Assembly: GCA_004556565.1 (NCBI GenBank)
Contig: SFGN01000008.1
Coordinates: 35,053 to 99,052, forward strand
Direction of reading: 5' to 3'
DNA: 64,000 nt
From: Lachnospiraceae bacterium
GTDB taxonomy: Bacteria > Bacillota_A > Clostridia > Lachnospirales > Lachnospiraceae
In this document: positions 7,724-18,052 of the stretch, in pieces
Layout: the number at the start of each line of letters is the position of its first letter
How positions within the stretch are numbered: the stretch's first letter is position 1
Notes under the pieces: generated by a model
Database searches by the model: none
The model's input: the letters and a program-made list of their open reading frames with translations, nothing else
Told to the model about the DNA's origin: nothing
Made by a program: the position numbers and the translations under genes

Positions 7724-10657
7724 TTATACTCCCGGAACATTAATATAACTATCTACCGTAGACAGGGAGGCGTCCAAATTTACCCAACCAGAAGTAGTAG
7801 GTTGAACATTACTTACCTGACCGTTACTGTATGTACATGTACGAGTAATCCAATACCACATCCCATTACTATTGCTTGTCATAGAATCATAAACATACCA
7901 TGTTCCAGATCGCATTTTACCCTTAGAATTACTGCTATGTGTAGTACTGGTATCAGAATGAATATAAACTGTGGTACTTGAAGTAAAACGAATAATATTA
8001 TAGAAAGTTCCTGAACCCGAACCACCAGTGCTACCGCCACCAGAACCCGTAGTTTGAGAACCATTCTGGAGTAAATACCACGTTGTATTACCGTCTGTGA
8101 CAGCCAAAGTCTCAACTTCCATAGTACCAAAACTATTAGCAGTAGGCGCTGTTACCAAGTAACCGTTGCTACCATATTTAATGCCAGCACCCGCTGGAGT
8201 AACAGGAGAAGCAGGATACTTACCATTGATAGTTAAATCGCCCTCAATAGTCAAGTTACCAAGAACCTTATTACTGTCTCCGGTCGAAAAAAATGCTCCC
8301 ATCGTGCCTGAATCAGCCAGTACGCCTCCAGCAAATGTACCACCAACGGCAGTAATATCACGCAGCACCGCATTGCCTTCTGAATCCAAATATAATTTAT
8401 CTGCAAATTCACTGGTGGTATCCGCACGGCCTTGTATCTTAAAGCCATCTGACGGGTTGATATATATCTTCTTTAAGCCATCAGACGTAGTAAGATTCAC
8501 ACCGTTCTCATCAATCGTAAACGTATTATTGGCATTAATAATCTTGAGCGCTTCACCCAGTATCAAATTACCTATCAACATCTCGGACGCAATGCCATAT
8601 GCGGAATCTGCTGTACCAGGAATGTCTATTTCTCCCAGCGCAAGCTTACAGGTATCCCAGTTATCATCAGTCATATACAGACCATTGTTAATGATCTTGA
8701 TCTGCTTAGGACTATATCCATCATCGGTTATTTTACGTCCCCAAATACCGAACTGATCAATCACCGTAGATTGATTATTAGCGTTAATTATCTTGTTGAC
8801 TGCTGCATTCAGCGTACCTTCCATGAACTCACGCATAGGACTCAGGCTTTGCGATTCCATGGGGTTCAACCAACTATGTAACGCGCTGCTAACCGTGGCA
8901 GATGTCTTTGCCGCCTGCTGGAAACACTCGGCATACAAATCTTCACTCATCTTGGCGTGATAGTTACTGCCAAAGACCAGTTCACACTTATCGGGGGCAT
9001 CATATTCAACACTAATACCCATCAGTACGGGGTCATACCAATGTCCATCCTCAAACTCAACATGGACACGACAACCTAACCCATTCTGCTCAATAATATT
9101 AACATAATCTTCGTGCTCTTTGTCGAACATAAGATTCACGGCGTCCACGCTAAAATCAAATGTAGGTTGTGATACGCGCTCCAACGTTTCAAATGCGCCG
9201 TCTAACAACTCAAAAGCCAGGTTCTGTACTTCTTCATAAGTCATACCATCCAGCGGTACAATATACGGATTCTCATATACATCTGCCAGCGTATAGTCTC
9301 CTAACGCCACAATCTCATCTGCGGTGAGGTAGTTAGATATAGACAGATTGGTATGTGTTGCCTTACGTTGATTCTGGTATATTTCTATCTGCGCTTTAGA
9401 CGTAGCAATCAGACTGTCACAATATTTTTCGCACTTATCGCAAGCATAAATATTTATCGTAGCCTGCGCTACATTGCGGTCAGCTTCTGTTATCGTATCA
9501 GCATACGCTTGTATCTCGCTTGGTACAACACCCTCGCCACCGGCAGGCGCAAACGTAGGAATAGGAGGGTAAGCATCGGCGGCAGTTACCATTGTCAACA
9601 GGTCAGTGCTGTTTTTGCTATCTATCCATGCCCGTATACTATCCACAGCAGTCTGCGAAACGGCCTGCATCGTATACGGCGTATTAACAGTGCGGACCTG
9701 TTCACCAGCCGCTCGATACCGTTCCACTTCAGACTTATTCGCTTCATAACCGAGTATCTTTAGATTCTCATTTTTTATAGCGGTCAGTATATTGCCATAA
9801 GCGGAAGTACGCCCCATAGCCGCCGCAACATCATCCTGCCATTGCTTAACCTTGACCCACATAGCCGCAGGCATGACGTCTTTAAAATAGTCATACTTGT
9901 AAATACTGGCAGTGCCAAGCGGATTAACAGTAGCAATACTAAAATCGTCTGCGCCATACACTTGCAGCTCCGTTACCACATCGTCTGCGGAATCAGATAT
10001 TGAGATATGCTTTAAAAGTGAGGTGTATCGGAATACGATCCCCGAATCCTTAATTAAATCATCGGGCGCATAGACCTTTATCTGTAAGTTTTCCGTGTCA
10101 AAGACAAATACACACTCATAAGCGTCCATCGCTTCTTCCATTAGAAAGCCGTACATAGACGCATCAGGCATATCAAAGGTACGATACCGACTATACAGCG
10201 CACTGCTCACATAGCCTATCGTCCAACGAGGGCAATTCGCCAGAAAATGTCCAAGCAAAGTCTCAGTGCTGGCGGCGTTGGCAGGGTCATACAGACGATA
10301 CGTGCCTGCACTTAGGTTCGCCGCTTTGCGCCCTAACGTATACTCGTAAGATTCGCAGTCCACCGACTTGCTCTTATGAATACCATCATTACTTTCATCA
10401 ACATTGGTGATTACGAACCAACCGAAGCCGCTAATATGCACGAGATTATACTTGGTCAGCGCACCATAATAAAAGGTGGCATTACCAGTATCATCTACTG
10501 AATACGCTTCAAACGACGCTTTAGAGGTAGACACCAAATTCAGGTCAAGTTTTAATCCGATAGGGTCTTTGATAATCCCCACTTTAGTGAAATCGGGGTG
10601 CGCCACGGTCAGGACGGGTATCTCATAGCGGTCAAACTTATCAAAGCTAAACAGCAT
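7724..10657 (-). CDS. Tail-associated protein (Tal-like, prophage endopeptidase tail family)
   Basis: 977 residues. The N-terminal 350 residues (FDKFDRYEIPVLTVAHPDFT, GLKLDLNLVSTSKASFEA) fit the gp27/Tal hub domain of siphophage tail tips. A long helical and beta middle region follows. The C-terminal 300 residues look like a fibre: repeated loading of short strands, a Ser/Gly-rich linker (QTTGSGGGSTGGSGSG) and a small terminal domain. It directly follows Dit in transcription, the standard order TMP-Dit-Tal. It forms the tip hub and may contact the cell surface. I saw no clear peptidase active site. Confidence 0.85.
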   Translation of the reverse strand: MLFSFDKFDRYEIPVLTVAHPDFTKVGIIKDPIGLKLDLNLVSTSKASFEAYSVDDTGNATFYYGALTKYNLVHISGFGWFVITNVDESNDGIHKSKSVDCESYEYTLGRKAANLSAGTYRLYDPANAASTETLLGHFLANCPRWTIGYVSSALYSRYRTFDMPDASMYGFLMEEAMDAYECVFVFDTENLQIKVYAPDDLIKDSGIVFRYTSLLKHISISDSADDVVTELQVYGADDFSIATVNPLGTASIYKYDYFKDVMPAAMWVKVKQWQDDVAAAMGRTSAYGNILTAIKNENLKILGYEANKSEVERYRAAGEQVRTVNTPYTMQAVSQTAVDSIRAWIDSKNSTDLLTMVTAADAYPPIPTFAPAGGEGVVPSEIQAYADTITEADRNVAQATINIYACDKCEKYCDSLIATSKAQIEIYQNQRKATHTNLSISNYLTADEIVALGDYTLADVYENPYIVPLDGMTYEEVQNLAFELLDGAFETLERVSQPTFDFSVDAVNLMFDKEHEDYVNIIEQNGLGCRVHVEFEDGHWYDPVLMGISVEYDAPDKCELVFGSNYHAKMSEDLYAECFQQAAKTSATVSSALHSWLNPMESQSLSPMREFMEGTLNAAVNKIINANNQSTVIDQFGIWGRKITDDGYSPKQIKIINNGLYMTDDNWDTCKLALGEIDIPGTADSAYGIASEMLIGNLILGEALKIINANNTFTIDENGVNLTTSDGLKKIYINPSDGFKIQGRADTTSEFADKLYLDSEGNAVLRDITAVGGTFAGGVLADSGTMGAFFSTGDSNKVLGNLTIEGDLTINGKYPASPVTPAGAGIKYGSNGYLVTAPTANSFGTMEVETLAVTDGNTTWYLLQNGSQTTGSGGGSTGGSGSGTFYNIIRFTSSTTVYIHSDTSTTHSSNSKGKMRSGTWYVYDSMTSNSNGMWYWITRTCTYSNGQVSNVQPTTSGWVNLDASLSTVDSYINVPGV

Positions 10658-10661
10658 ACTT

Positions 10662-11444
10662 CTACCCTCCTATCCGTATAAAATTTTCGTATGTCAGTTT
10701 TAAGTTAGAGACCTTGCCGGTGCATTTTAACGTGTTTAAACCGTGTACCAACCGCAAAAAATGCGCGTTAAAATTGTTGATGCGAATTGTGCCCAATGAG
10801 GACATAACCTCGCCAGTACGCCCATTAACCGTTATTGTTTCACCGTCAGCCAATTCCGTAAACTTAAACTCACGGGTCACACTATCGGTCGTGTTGATAA
10901 TAGAAAACTCCGTACCGCCATCAAGTGTGAACTCAACAGTAGGGTAGAGATAATCATAGCTGGCAGAACGATTGTTGACTGTTATAGTACCACCGTCAGT
11001 AGGCGTGAAGGTGACTGTCTTAGCATCGCTCCATGCACCACCGGCATCGCAGGTCATTGTCAGGTTAAATCCGTTTGTACCGGCTTTAATATAATAGTCA
11101 TCAGGCTCATTAAATACACAATTGAAGTGCATACCAGCATATTCAGGAGCTTGAATCACCAACTTTTTAAAGCCTAATTGCCCACACAGCCATGCGTGTA
11201 CGGCGTTTACCTCATAAGGTTGCAACGGCTTGAGTGCCACTACTTCAATATCATACTCCAACGGATCATCAGGAGAGACAGACAATAGAGTGTGACGCTG
11301 AGAGCGTGTCGCCTTATCTATGGTAAGACTATTCTCTGAACCTCCGGCGTGCTTATAGTCGGCAGAATCAAAGAACGCGAACATGAGACCGTAACGCTGG
11401 GAGGGGATACCGTCATATATAAATTGCAGCCCTTCATAGGCCAA
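10662..11444 (-). CDS. Distal tail protein (Dit)
   Basis: 260 residues from a TTG start at 11444 (ribosome site GGTGGTGAT). The N-terminus YEGLQFIYDGIPSQRYGLMF followed by DKATRSQRHTLLSVSPDDPL has the layout of Dit belt domains, and a galectin-like second half follows. It lies between tape measure and Tal. Dit hexamers connect the tail tube to the tip complex. Assignment rests on both sequence pattern and gene order. Confidence 0.87.
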   Translation of the reverse strand: MAYEGLQFIYDGIPSQRYGLMFAFFDSADYKHAGGSENSLTIDKATRSQRHTLLSVSPDDPLEYDIEVVALKPLQPYEVNAVHAWLCGQLGFKKLVIQAPEYAGMHFNCVFNEPDDYYIKAGTNGFNLTMTCDAGGAWSDAKTVTFTPTDGGTITVNNRSASYDYLYPTVEFTLDGGTEFSIINTTDSVTREFKFTELADGETITVNGRTGEVMSSLGTIRINNFNAHFLRLVHGLNTLKCTGKVSNLKLTYENFIRIGG

Positions 11445-11520
11445 ATAGAATCACCACCAGTCCAAAATAAATATGTTGTGCGTATGTTACTTATTGTTGC
11501 AAATGGAGTAGAACGAAATG

Positions 11521-11572
11521 AGCGTGAGAAGTCTGTTCGTCGCGGTAACTTCACAGACTGGCTCCTCACGCT
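11521..11572. repeat. Two-part inverted repeat between tape measure and Dit
   Basis: The 171-base gap between tape measure and Dit holds nested inverted repeats: AGCGTGAG (11521-11528) with CTCACGCT (11565-11572), and inside these AGTCTGT (11530-11536) with ACAGACT (11553-11559). The predicted hairpin has no U run on either strand, so it is not an ordinary terminator. It may be an mRNA processing or stability element. Confidence 0.6.
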
Positions 11573-11615
11573 TTGATTGTCACACTTGCTTATTTGTTCG
11601 TTAATGGGTTTTCGT

Positions 11616-14600
11616 TTACAACCGCCCCGTCCGTGCAAGACTATTGATAGGAACCCTAAAAATTTCCTCTTTAATCTGCTTTTTAAACGTCTCAGACCAA
11701 CGCTCGATGGCCCGCACAGTGTCAGCATCAGTTGTGCCGTTGAAGTTATTGATAACGCTAACGCTGGGTGCATGAGTAGTATTATTCGCTACGGTTTGCG
11801 CCAGCTTCGTTGCCTGCTTCAAAGCGCCGTCGCCACCAAACAACCCACCTATGCCTTGGCTCATTATAGTGAACAAACGCTCGGCATCAGACGATGAGAA
11901 CGCCAGCCGCTTCGCTGCCTTGATTGCCTGATCCTCGGTAAGCACCACTTCGCCCTTGCGTAGACGTGCATCAACCTCATCAGGCTTCTTTTTGACCAGT
12001 TCCTTAAAAGCAGTCTCAGAATTAAAGTCTTGACCAACTACGCCACCAGTATGGTATTTGCGCGGAAATGCTTTTAGGTAAGACTCGTTCAACAAGCCTG
12101 CATTGACAGCATTTTGAATAGCGGCATAAGTCTTAGAACCCACCTTGCCATCTACCTTCAGCCCAGCGCCCATACTATCATTCAAGAACTGCTGAAGACC
12201 CTTGACGGTCATTTTGCCGACAACGCCATCTACACCGTTCTTCTGTGCGCCGTAAGAGCCGATGTTGTATCCAGTATCCACCAACGCTTGTTGCATCTGC
12301 GATATGCCCGCACGAGAAGATACATCAATGCTGGCAAGCATGGCGTTGATTTGATTCACCATGTTTTCGGTCTCAGCCATCATCTGCTGGAACATGGTAG
12401 AGATGTTATTCAGCGCTGAATCTAAGGTGCTTTGTAGATTGTCCAGTATGGCATTATGCTGTTTTTCCAGCCGACGTAACTGCTCGTCCAGTAACTTATT
12501 CTGCGCCCCAATATAGCGGGAGTATTCATCCAGACTATCATCCAGCGCATCGCTTTGCACATCTGCCGAACGGTCATACATTTTGTTGTCCAAATCAAGC
12601 AACTCGTCGTCGAGCTGTTCTTGCAATTCAAGCCGTTTAGCCTTAGCTGTGGCTGAATCGTCCAAAGACAGAACTTCAATTTGCGCCTTCAGGTCGGCAA
12701 TGCGTTTATTTGCCGCCGCTACTTCTTGGTCATAAGACCGTTCATCACCAGCACGATTAAGCTGTTTTTTCTGGAAGTTGACGCGATCCTGATAAGCGGA
12801 CAACAAATCGTCATTGGCGTCTTTTAGCTTGTCAATACGCTCCTTTTCGGCATTATAAGCGTCCTCAGCAGCTTTCTTATCGGCCTCATAGCGGTCTCTG
12901 GCGGCATCTTCTGCCTGCTTTTTCCACCACTTATAATACTTTTCCTGAAGCGCCCACCACTGGTCTTGGTATTTCTTTTTATCACCGAGATATTTATTAA
13001 AAGCATCCAAACTGCGCTTATAATATTCTTGTTCGGTGATTTGCTCCATAGCAAGCAGATGATCAAGCTCGTTAATATACGCCTTATACGCTTCAAGTTT
13101 AGAGTCAGTAGTTTTCTTAGATGAACCAGATTTAGAGGAACCATAACGCTTACTGGTGGCAGCAGTGCTCTTGAACCAATCATCATTGACTACACGTTTA
13201 CGCTGTGCGGCGATATAAGCCTTGGCCCGTGGGTCAGCGTTGGGGTCGTCCATAATCGCTTGTTGCGAATCTGTTAATCCACCCCATTTGATTGCACCGA
13301 TGCTTTCAAATGCGCTCAATATTGTAGCCGCTGTTGCCTGCGCCGCACCACTAAGCAATCCAAATTGTGTAATTAGTGCCTGCAATGCGGCTTGCAGACC
13401 AGACGTATCAGGCTTAACACCCAACGCCTTAATAGCTGCTGTGCCATACTTCTCGAACTTCTCTATATCACCAGACAAATAAGCAGATATAAAGTCAAGC
13501 GTATCTAAAAGTCCGTCAGCATCAACATCTAAATTAAGGCCGGTGAGCTGATTGATGGTAGCAATAGCTGCCGCCACTTCGTTCTTGGTGCTGCGCCAAT
13601 CCTGCACCGTGCCTATCGCGGCCTTGAGGTTTTTAACAGTGTCGCTGGCATCGTCACCAGCACTACGCGCCGCTGCCCATATATCATTCAGTTGGCCTTG
13701 TTCGTCTTTCAGGTCTTCGGTTGACCCAGCAACTTCTTTTTGCAAATACCCCAAGTCTTCTAAGATTGGAGTAATGTCTTCAACGGTCTTACCGTATTGG
13801 GCCGCAATAGTAGCCAGCGCTTGATATGCACCAGAATTTTGACGGGCCAATAACTGCGTCTTAGTCAACCCACCAGCTAATGCCGCCAAATTGGCATTAC
13901 TATCCAAAGCCTGTTTGAGCGTATCAGATAAAACGGTGGTATCAGCCTGAATACGATTGGCTAATTCTACTGCGTCGCTTGCCGCAGACGCAACATCCAA
14001 GTAAGGCCGAGCCAAATCAACCTCACCCAAAGTCGTAAGTTGTGTAGCCCACGTATTTGACTGAAGGCCAACATCAGTCAGTGTTGTGCGTATGGATTCA
14101 AGGTCTGCTTGTTCTTGTTTGGTCAGCTTACCCGACTCTTTTTTGCTGGCCTCTATCTCGTGCAAACGAGCCAAAGCGATTTCAAGCGCCTCGTTCTGAT
14201 CGGCAGTTACATATTGCCTCTGGCCTGAATCTGCCGCCAGTCCAGACACCGCATACCCCTTAGCATCGGCAGAGGGCGCAACTTTCCAAGCAAAAGCATA
14301 TTGAGTCGCGCCCTGTGTGGTCGCAATTTCATCCTTGAGCGCTTGTACGGCGGCTTGCCTATCTAATTCGGCCTTAATCTTTAAAAGCTCTATCTGGTCA
14401 CGTATCTGTCCATTTTGCAGTTCCAGCTCTCGCTTCTCTGCTTCAAGCTGCTCAGTCCAATCGCCACCTGCTTTAAGCTTGTTGAGTTCTTCCAAACGGT
14501 CAGAAGTATCGCCTAACTTAGTGCGTTGTTCTTCTAATTTATCGTTTGCGCCCTGCCAGACGCCAATCGCTTCTTGTGTTTTCTGCTGCGCAAGTTCGAT

Positions 14601-17537
14601 ACGGCGTATGTACTGATCAATCCATTTGATGATAAGACCAATCGCCATCGAAAGTGTCGCACTAAGCGCCATATTTAACGCCATATTGCCAACATTTAAC
14701 AGCACATCTGAAAGTTTTAATCCCTTAGCAGTGACTTTCTCTACGCTGTCGCCTGTGCCATCCAACTGCACAGCATATTGCTGGAACGCGGCAGAGCCTT
14801 TAGTCAACTCTGCTTTGAGCTTTGTATGGGCGTCTGCTAACGTGTTGCCATCCGCTATGGACTGACTCAGAGCCTCATTATACTGATGTAAGAGAGATAT
14901 ATCCTTGTTGGTTAAGAAATTACGCTGGACGTGTTGCGCCAAAAAATTACCAGATGAACCGTTCTTGTTCAAGGACGCGGTCAACAACCCTTCCTGACCA
15001 AACAAACCCTTGCCGCGCTTACTTACTACAAGACTAATCGCAGCCAATACCGAGGGGACTGCACCCAACTTACTGTCAACCTTATCTAACCCTTGTATCA
15101 GTTTAGAAAGGAACTGCACACCGCCAACAATCAAGTCTGAGCTAAGTACAGTTTGAGACAGGGACTCCCATGAAGCCTTTAAGGTGTTAATCTTGGCTTC
15201 GACAGAATCCATGTAGTTGAGGTATTTACGTTCAGCAGTACCAGTAGCATTGGCTGCTGTTTCAGTGAATTGACGAACCTTGTCATAGTTCGCCATCAAA
15301 ATGTTCAACTGCTCCTGACGACGGGTTTGACCCAATGCAACAGCGACCGCACGTTGCTGGGTCTCATTCAAGCCGCCCCACTTCGCAGCTACATCATCCA
15401 GAACGTCTTGATAATCTCGCCAATCTGTTGCATTGGTACGCAACTTCACGCCGATATTATTTAAGACGGTTTCGACGTCACTGAGACTTTCGCCGGTTTC
15501 TGGATCAATTAACCGTCCCGCTTTTATATTGCCAAGTCGCGCCAGCATGGACTTGACGGCTGTACCGACACTTTCTCCGCTCTGCTGGGATACATCCATC
15601 AAGGTTGCGACAATACCAATCAGCCTATCCATAGATATGCCGGTTTGGTCAGCCAGAGTCGCAGTTTGTGACATAGCAGTTGCCAGCCCACCAGCAGAAG
15701 CAGCGGCTTCCATATCAACCGCCACTAATTTACTAACAACATCAGTAGCGCTACTGGCTTGTAACTGATAACCCTTGAGTGAACTGGTAAGTGCCTTAGT
15801 TGCGTCATCAGAACTCATCTGACCCAATTTGGACAACATCATACTGGACTTAATCAGTTCTGATGTTTCCTGCATGGAATAACCCTGACGCAACCAACCA
15901 TCAGCCGCTTCAGCGACCTCCAATGTGGTAGCACCAATCGCCTGCGCCAGTTGCCCATAATCTTCCATCAAACCACGGACTTGTGTGCGGTTCAGACCTG
16001 ACGCTATCTGAAGGTCGGTCATTGCTTTATCTAATTCGACAACATTGGTAACTACTTGATGAATAGCATTAGCGGCAACAGACGTAATCTGTGCTACGGC
16101 AAAACCGTATAGCGTGTCGCCAAACATATCACGCAACTTTTTGTTGAGTGAAGTGACTTCTACGCCAGCCGCTTGGCTACGCCGTTTAAGGTCATCTAAA
16201 GCAATAGCAGCTTGATTACTGTTTTGCCACTGGTCTGCATCGCCAATTTTTTGAATAAGCGCCCGCCACTCTTTAGTGAGCTGTGAATTACGTTGTATAC
16301 CCGTAGCGTATTGGTCAAAATACGCTTGTGCCTGAGATTTTAACCTCTGAAACTGGATACCCGAATTAAGCGAACTGTTTAACTCACGAGCGGCAGTTTG
16401 CAGGTTCCTTAATGAAGCTCCAAATCCCTGATATGCTGTTTGTAAATTGGTGATTGCCGCCTGCTTATCTGCGGCGTTATTGCTGCTTATAGCTACTTCT
16501 AATTGAGCATAAGCAGCTCGTAATGTAGCTAAAGCATTAGTAGCATCCGTAACATCGGCAGACGACAAACCTAAACGCTGAATAATGGTTTTTTGGTTGT
16601 TAAAGTATCCTTCGCCAAAAGTAGCTTGTAACTGGGTAAGTTTGTTCTGCAACTTATCCAAATCGGCCAGTTCTTTATCTGCCTTCTTCTGCGTTGCCGT
16701 AGCATCCTTTTGTTCAACCTTGACATTTTTGAGAGCGATTTCATACTGCTGTGCAGCATCAATCAATAACTGCCACTGTGCTTGCGAAACTTTAGCACCG
16801 GAACTTTGTACGGTCTGTATGTCGGTAATCTGTTGTTTAACCGCCTGATAACTTTGCACCAATTTGGTCGTATCCACCGTATAATTGGCAATATCCGGCG
16901 CAGATATATCACTGTATTTAGCGTAAACAGATTGCCCGGTTTTTGCTGTGGCCGCAGACGCTTTAGCCGCCATTTCTGAGTGCATTTTCTGCACCGCATC
17001 AGCCGCTTTAGCCGCCGCCTCCGACACTTCCCAGCATCCCTTCTTAAAGGATGCCAGCACTGTCTCCACAGCAGCACCGTTCATGCCCGCGCCTTGCAAT
17101 AAGCTACGTAAAGCATCAGTCGCCGCTTGAATATCAGTAGGGTTCAGCAACGGGGTTAAATCTCGGAACTCAACGTTCTTACCACCATGCAATTTGGCAT
17201 ACGTGTTAATTAGTTCTTTAAGAGAAACAACACTATCTTTAATCTGCTTATTGTATGCCTGAATTTGGTTAGAGGTATTCTCAGTACCGGCCTTAACTAT
17301 CTTGTTCCGCGCCGTATTGATTTCTTGCAGAGAGAGCTTAATCGCTTGCAACGCATTGGCGGTTGCGTTAATTTGTTTGGTAGTTGTACCTGACGCAGCA
17401 CCACTAAGGTCGAAATTACTAAATTTGACCTTGATTGCATTTTTGTCGAAATAATCTTGTACCTGTTTGCGTAACTCAGAAATAGTAGCCCCACTCGGCA
17501 CTAATTGAGTAAATACTTGAAAGTCATAATTGCTCAT
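11616..17537 (-). CDS. Tape measure protein
   Basis: 1973 residues, the largest protein here. An Ala/Gln-rich coiled-coil N-terminal part leads to a TP901-type core at about residues 500-700 (AMTDLQIASGLNRTQVRGLM, GGLATAMSQTATLADQTGIS). A hydrophobic segment lies near 945-970 (LSATLSMAIGLIIKWI), followed by long helical repeats. A peptidoglycan-binding-like module appears at about 1745-1810 (MQQALVDTGYNIG, KVDGKVGSKTYAAIQ). The C-terminus contains YHTGGVVG. By the usual rule of about 0.15 nm per residue the tail would be near 300 nm. It sets tail length and is expected to pass into the envelope on infection. It follows two small genes that are the expected chaperone position. Confidence 0.95.
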   Translation of the reverse strand: MSNYDFQVFTQLVPSGATISELRKQVQDYFDKNAIKVKFSNFDLSGAASGTTTKQINATANALQAIKLSLQEINTARNKIVKAGTENTSNQIQAYNKQIKDSVVSLKELINTYAKLHGGKNVEFRDLTPLLNPTDIQAATDALRSLLQGAGMNGAAVETVLASFKKGCWEVSEAAAKAADAVQKMHSEMAAKASAATAKTGQSVYAKYSDISAPDIANYTVDTTKLVQSYQAVKQQITDIQTVQSSGAKVSQAQWQLLIDAAQQYEIALKNVKVEQKDATATQKKADKELADLDKLQNKLTQLQATFGEGYFNNQKTIIQRLGLSSADVTDATNALATLRAAYAQLEVAISSNNAADKQAAITNLQTAYQGFGASLRNLQTAARELNSSLNSGIQFQRLKSQAQAYFDQYATGIQRNSQLTKEWRALIQKIGDADQWQNSNQAAIALDDLKRRSQAAGVEVTSLNKKLRDMFGDTLYGFAVAQITSVAANAIHQVVTNVVELDKAMTDLQIASGLNRTQVRGLMEDYGQLAQAIGATTLEVAEAADGWLRQGYSMQETSELIKSSMMLSKLGQMSSDDATKALTSSLKGYQLQASSATDVVSKLVAVDMEAAASAGGLATAMSQTATLADQTGISMDRLIGIVATLMDVSQQSGESVGTAVKSMLARLGNIKAGRLIDPETGESLSDVETVLNNIGVKLRTNATDWRDYQDVLDDVAAKWGGLNETQQRAVAVALGQTRRQEQLNILMANYDKVRQFTETAANATGTAERKYLNYMDSVEAKINTLKASWESLSQTVLSSDLIVGGVQFLSKLIQGLDKVDSKLGAVPSVLAAISLVVSKRGKGLFGQEGLLTASLNKNGSSGNFLAQHVQRNFLTNKDISLLHQYNEALSQSIADGNTLADAHTKLKAELTKGSAAFQQYAVQLDGTGDSVEKVTAKGLKLSDVLLNVGNMALNMALSATLSMAIGLIIKWIDQYIRRIELAQQKTQEAIGVWQGANDKLEEQRTKLGDTSDRLEELNKLKAGGDWTEQLEAEKRELELQNGQIRDQIELLKIKAELDRQAAVQALKDEIATTQGATQYAFAWKVAPSADAKGYAVSGLAADSGQRQYVTADQNEALEIALARLHEIEASKKESGKLTKQEQADLESIRTTLTDVGLQSNTWATQLTTLGEVDLARPYLDVASAASDAVELANRIQADTTVLSDTLKQALDSNANLAALAGGLTKTQLLARQNSGAYQALATIAAQYGKTVEDITPILEDLGYLQKEVAGSTEDLKDEQGQLNDIWAAARSAGDDASDTVKNLKAAIGTVQDWRSTKNEVAAAIATINQLTGLNLDVDADGLLDTLDFISAYLSGDIEKFEKYGTAAIKALGVKPDTSGLQAALQALITQFGLLSGAAQATAATILSAFESIGAIKWGGLTDSQQAIMDDPNADPRAKAYIAAQRKRVVNDDWFKSTAATSKRYGSSKSGSSKKTTDSKLEAYKAYINELDHLLAMEQITEQEYYKRSLDAFNKYLGDKKKYQDQWWALQEKYYKWWKKQAEDAARDRYEADKKAAEDAYNAEKERIDKLKDANDDLLSAYQDRVNFQKKQLNRAGDERSYDQEVAAANKRIADLKAQIEVLSLDDSATAKAKRLELQEQLDDELLDLDNKMYDRSADVQSDALDDSLDEYSRYIGAQNKLLDEQLRRLEKQHNAILDNLQSTLDSALNNISTMFQQMMAETENMVNQINAMLASIDVSSRAGISQMQQALVDTGYNIGSYGAQKNGVDGVVGKMTVKGLQQFLNDSMGAGLKVDGKVGSKTYAAIQNAVNAGLLNESYLKAFPRKYHTGGVVGQDFNSETAFKELVKKKPDEVDARLRKGEVVLTEDQAIKAAKRLAFSSSDAERLFTIMSQGIGGLFGGDGALKQATKLAQTVANNTTHAPSVSVINNFNGTTDADTVRAIERWSETFKKQIKEEIFRVPINSLARTGRL

Positions 17538-18052
17538 TCTTGCTCACCCCCTCGTTCACGCACTCCGTAAGCGGGGTTAATTTGTACAGTGCATCCCGGC
17601 ACAGCCTTCTCCATCAAGTCAGCTACCTTTTGTACAAAATGCGATCCTGCACGAGTGGAAACGGCGCGAACACGCATACCACGCCACTCTCCATACGGCG
17701 CGTTTGCATCGTCATACTCCCATCCATTGTTGAACAAATATAGCAAATCAGCCTGGCCGCTCGAATAATACGGATTTTTATGGTCTGGTAAAAAGCTATC
17801 ACGCATAGCAGTATCGTGGTCATAATCGACTGTAAACATAGCAGTAGTACCATCTATCTTGACCGCGCTTGCCTCCGCTGTAATACTACCGGTTGTCGGT
17901 ATAGCGTTATTAGCTGCCAATTCTGCCATATTCGCCAAACGCTCTGCTGCCCGTTGTAGGGCCTGCGGTGCAACACCACGGCCCATCAGCTTCTTAGGAT
18001 TCTTCTTGAGGTATTCCGCTAACCTCTCCTCTAACGGTTTCATTGTCACCAC
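17534..18052 (-). CDS. Tail assembly or minor tail protein
   Basis: 172 residues from GTG 18052; an ATG at 18046 is also possible. It has a helical N-terminus (PLEERLAEYLKKNPKKLMG) and a middle region with DYDHDTAMRDSFLPDHKNPY. Its start overlaps the end of the preceding gene by 59 bases in the +1 frame, and its stop overlaps the tape measure start. The position matches the second tail-assembly-chaperone gene of siphophages. The sequence also resembles gp10-like tail-completion proteins (RAGSHFVQKVADLMEKAVPG). Either is possible. Confidence 0.65.
   Translation of the reverse strand: MVTMKPLEERLAEYLKKNPKKLMGRGVAPQALQRAAERLANMAELAANNAIPTTGSITAEASAVKIDGTTAMFTVDYDHDTAMRDSFLPDHKNPYYSSGQADLLYLFNNGWEYDDANAPYGEWRGMRVRAVSTRAGSHFVQKVADLMEKAVPGCTVQINPAYGVRERGGEQE

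Noticed and set aside
17994..18052. Programmed frameshift between the two chaperone candidates
   Set aside because: The overlap has a good start codon for the second gene and no clear slippery heptamer, so coupling is simpler.
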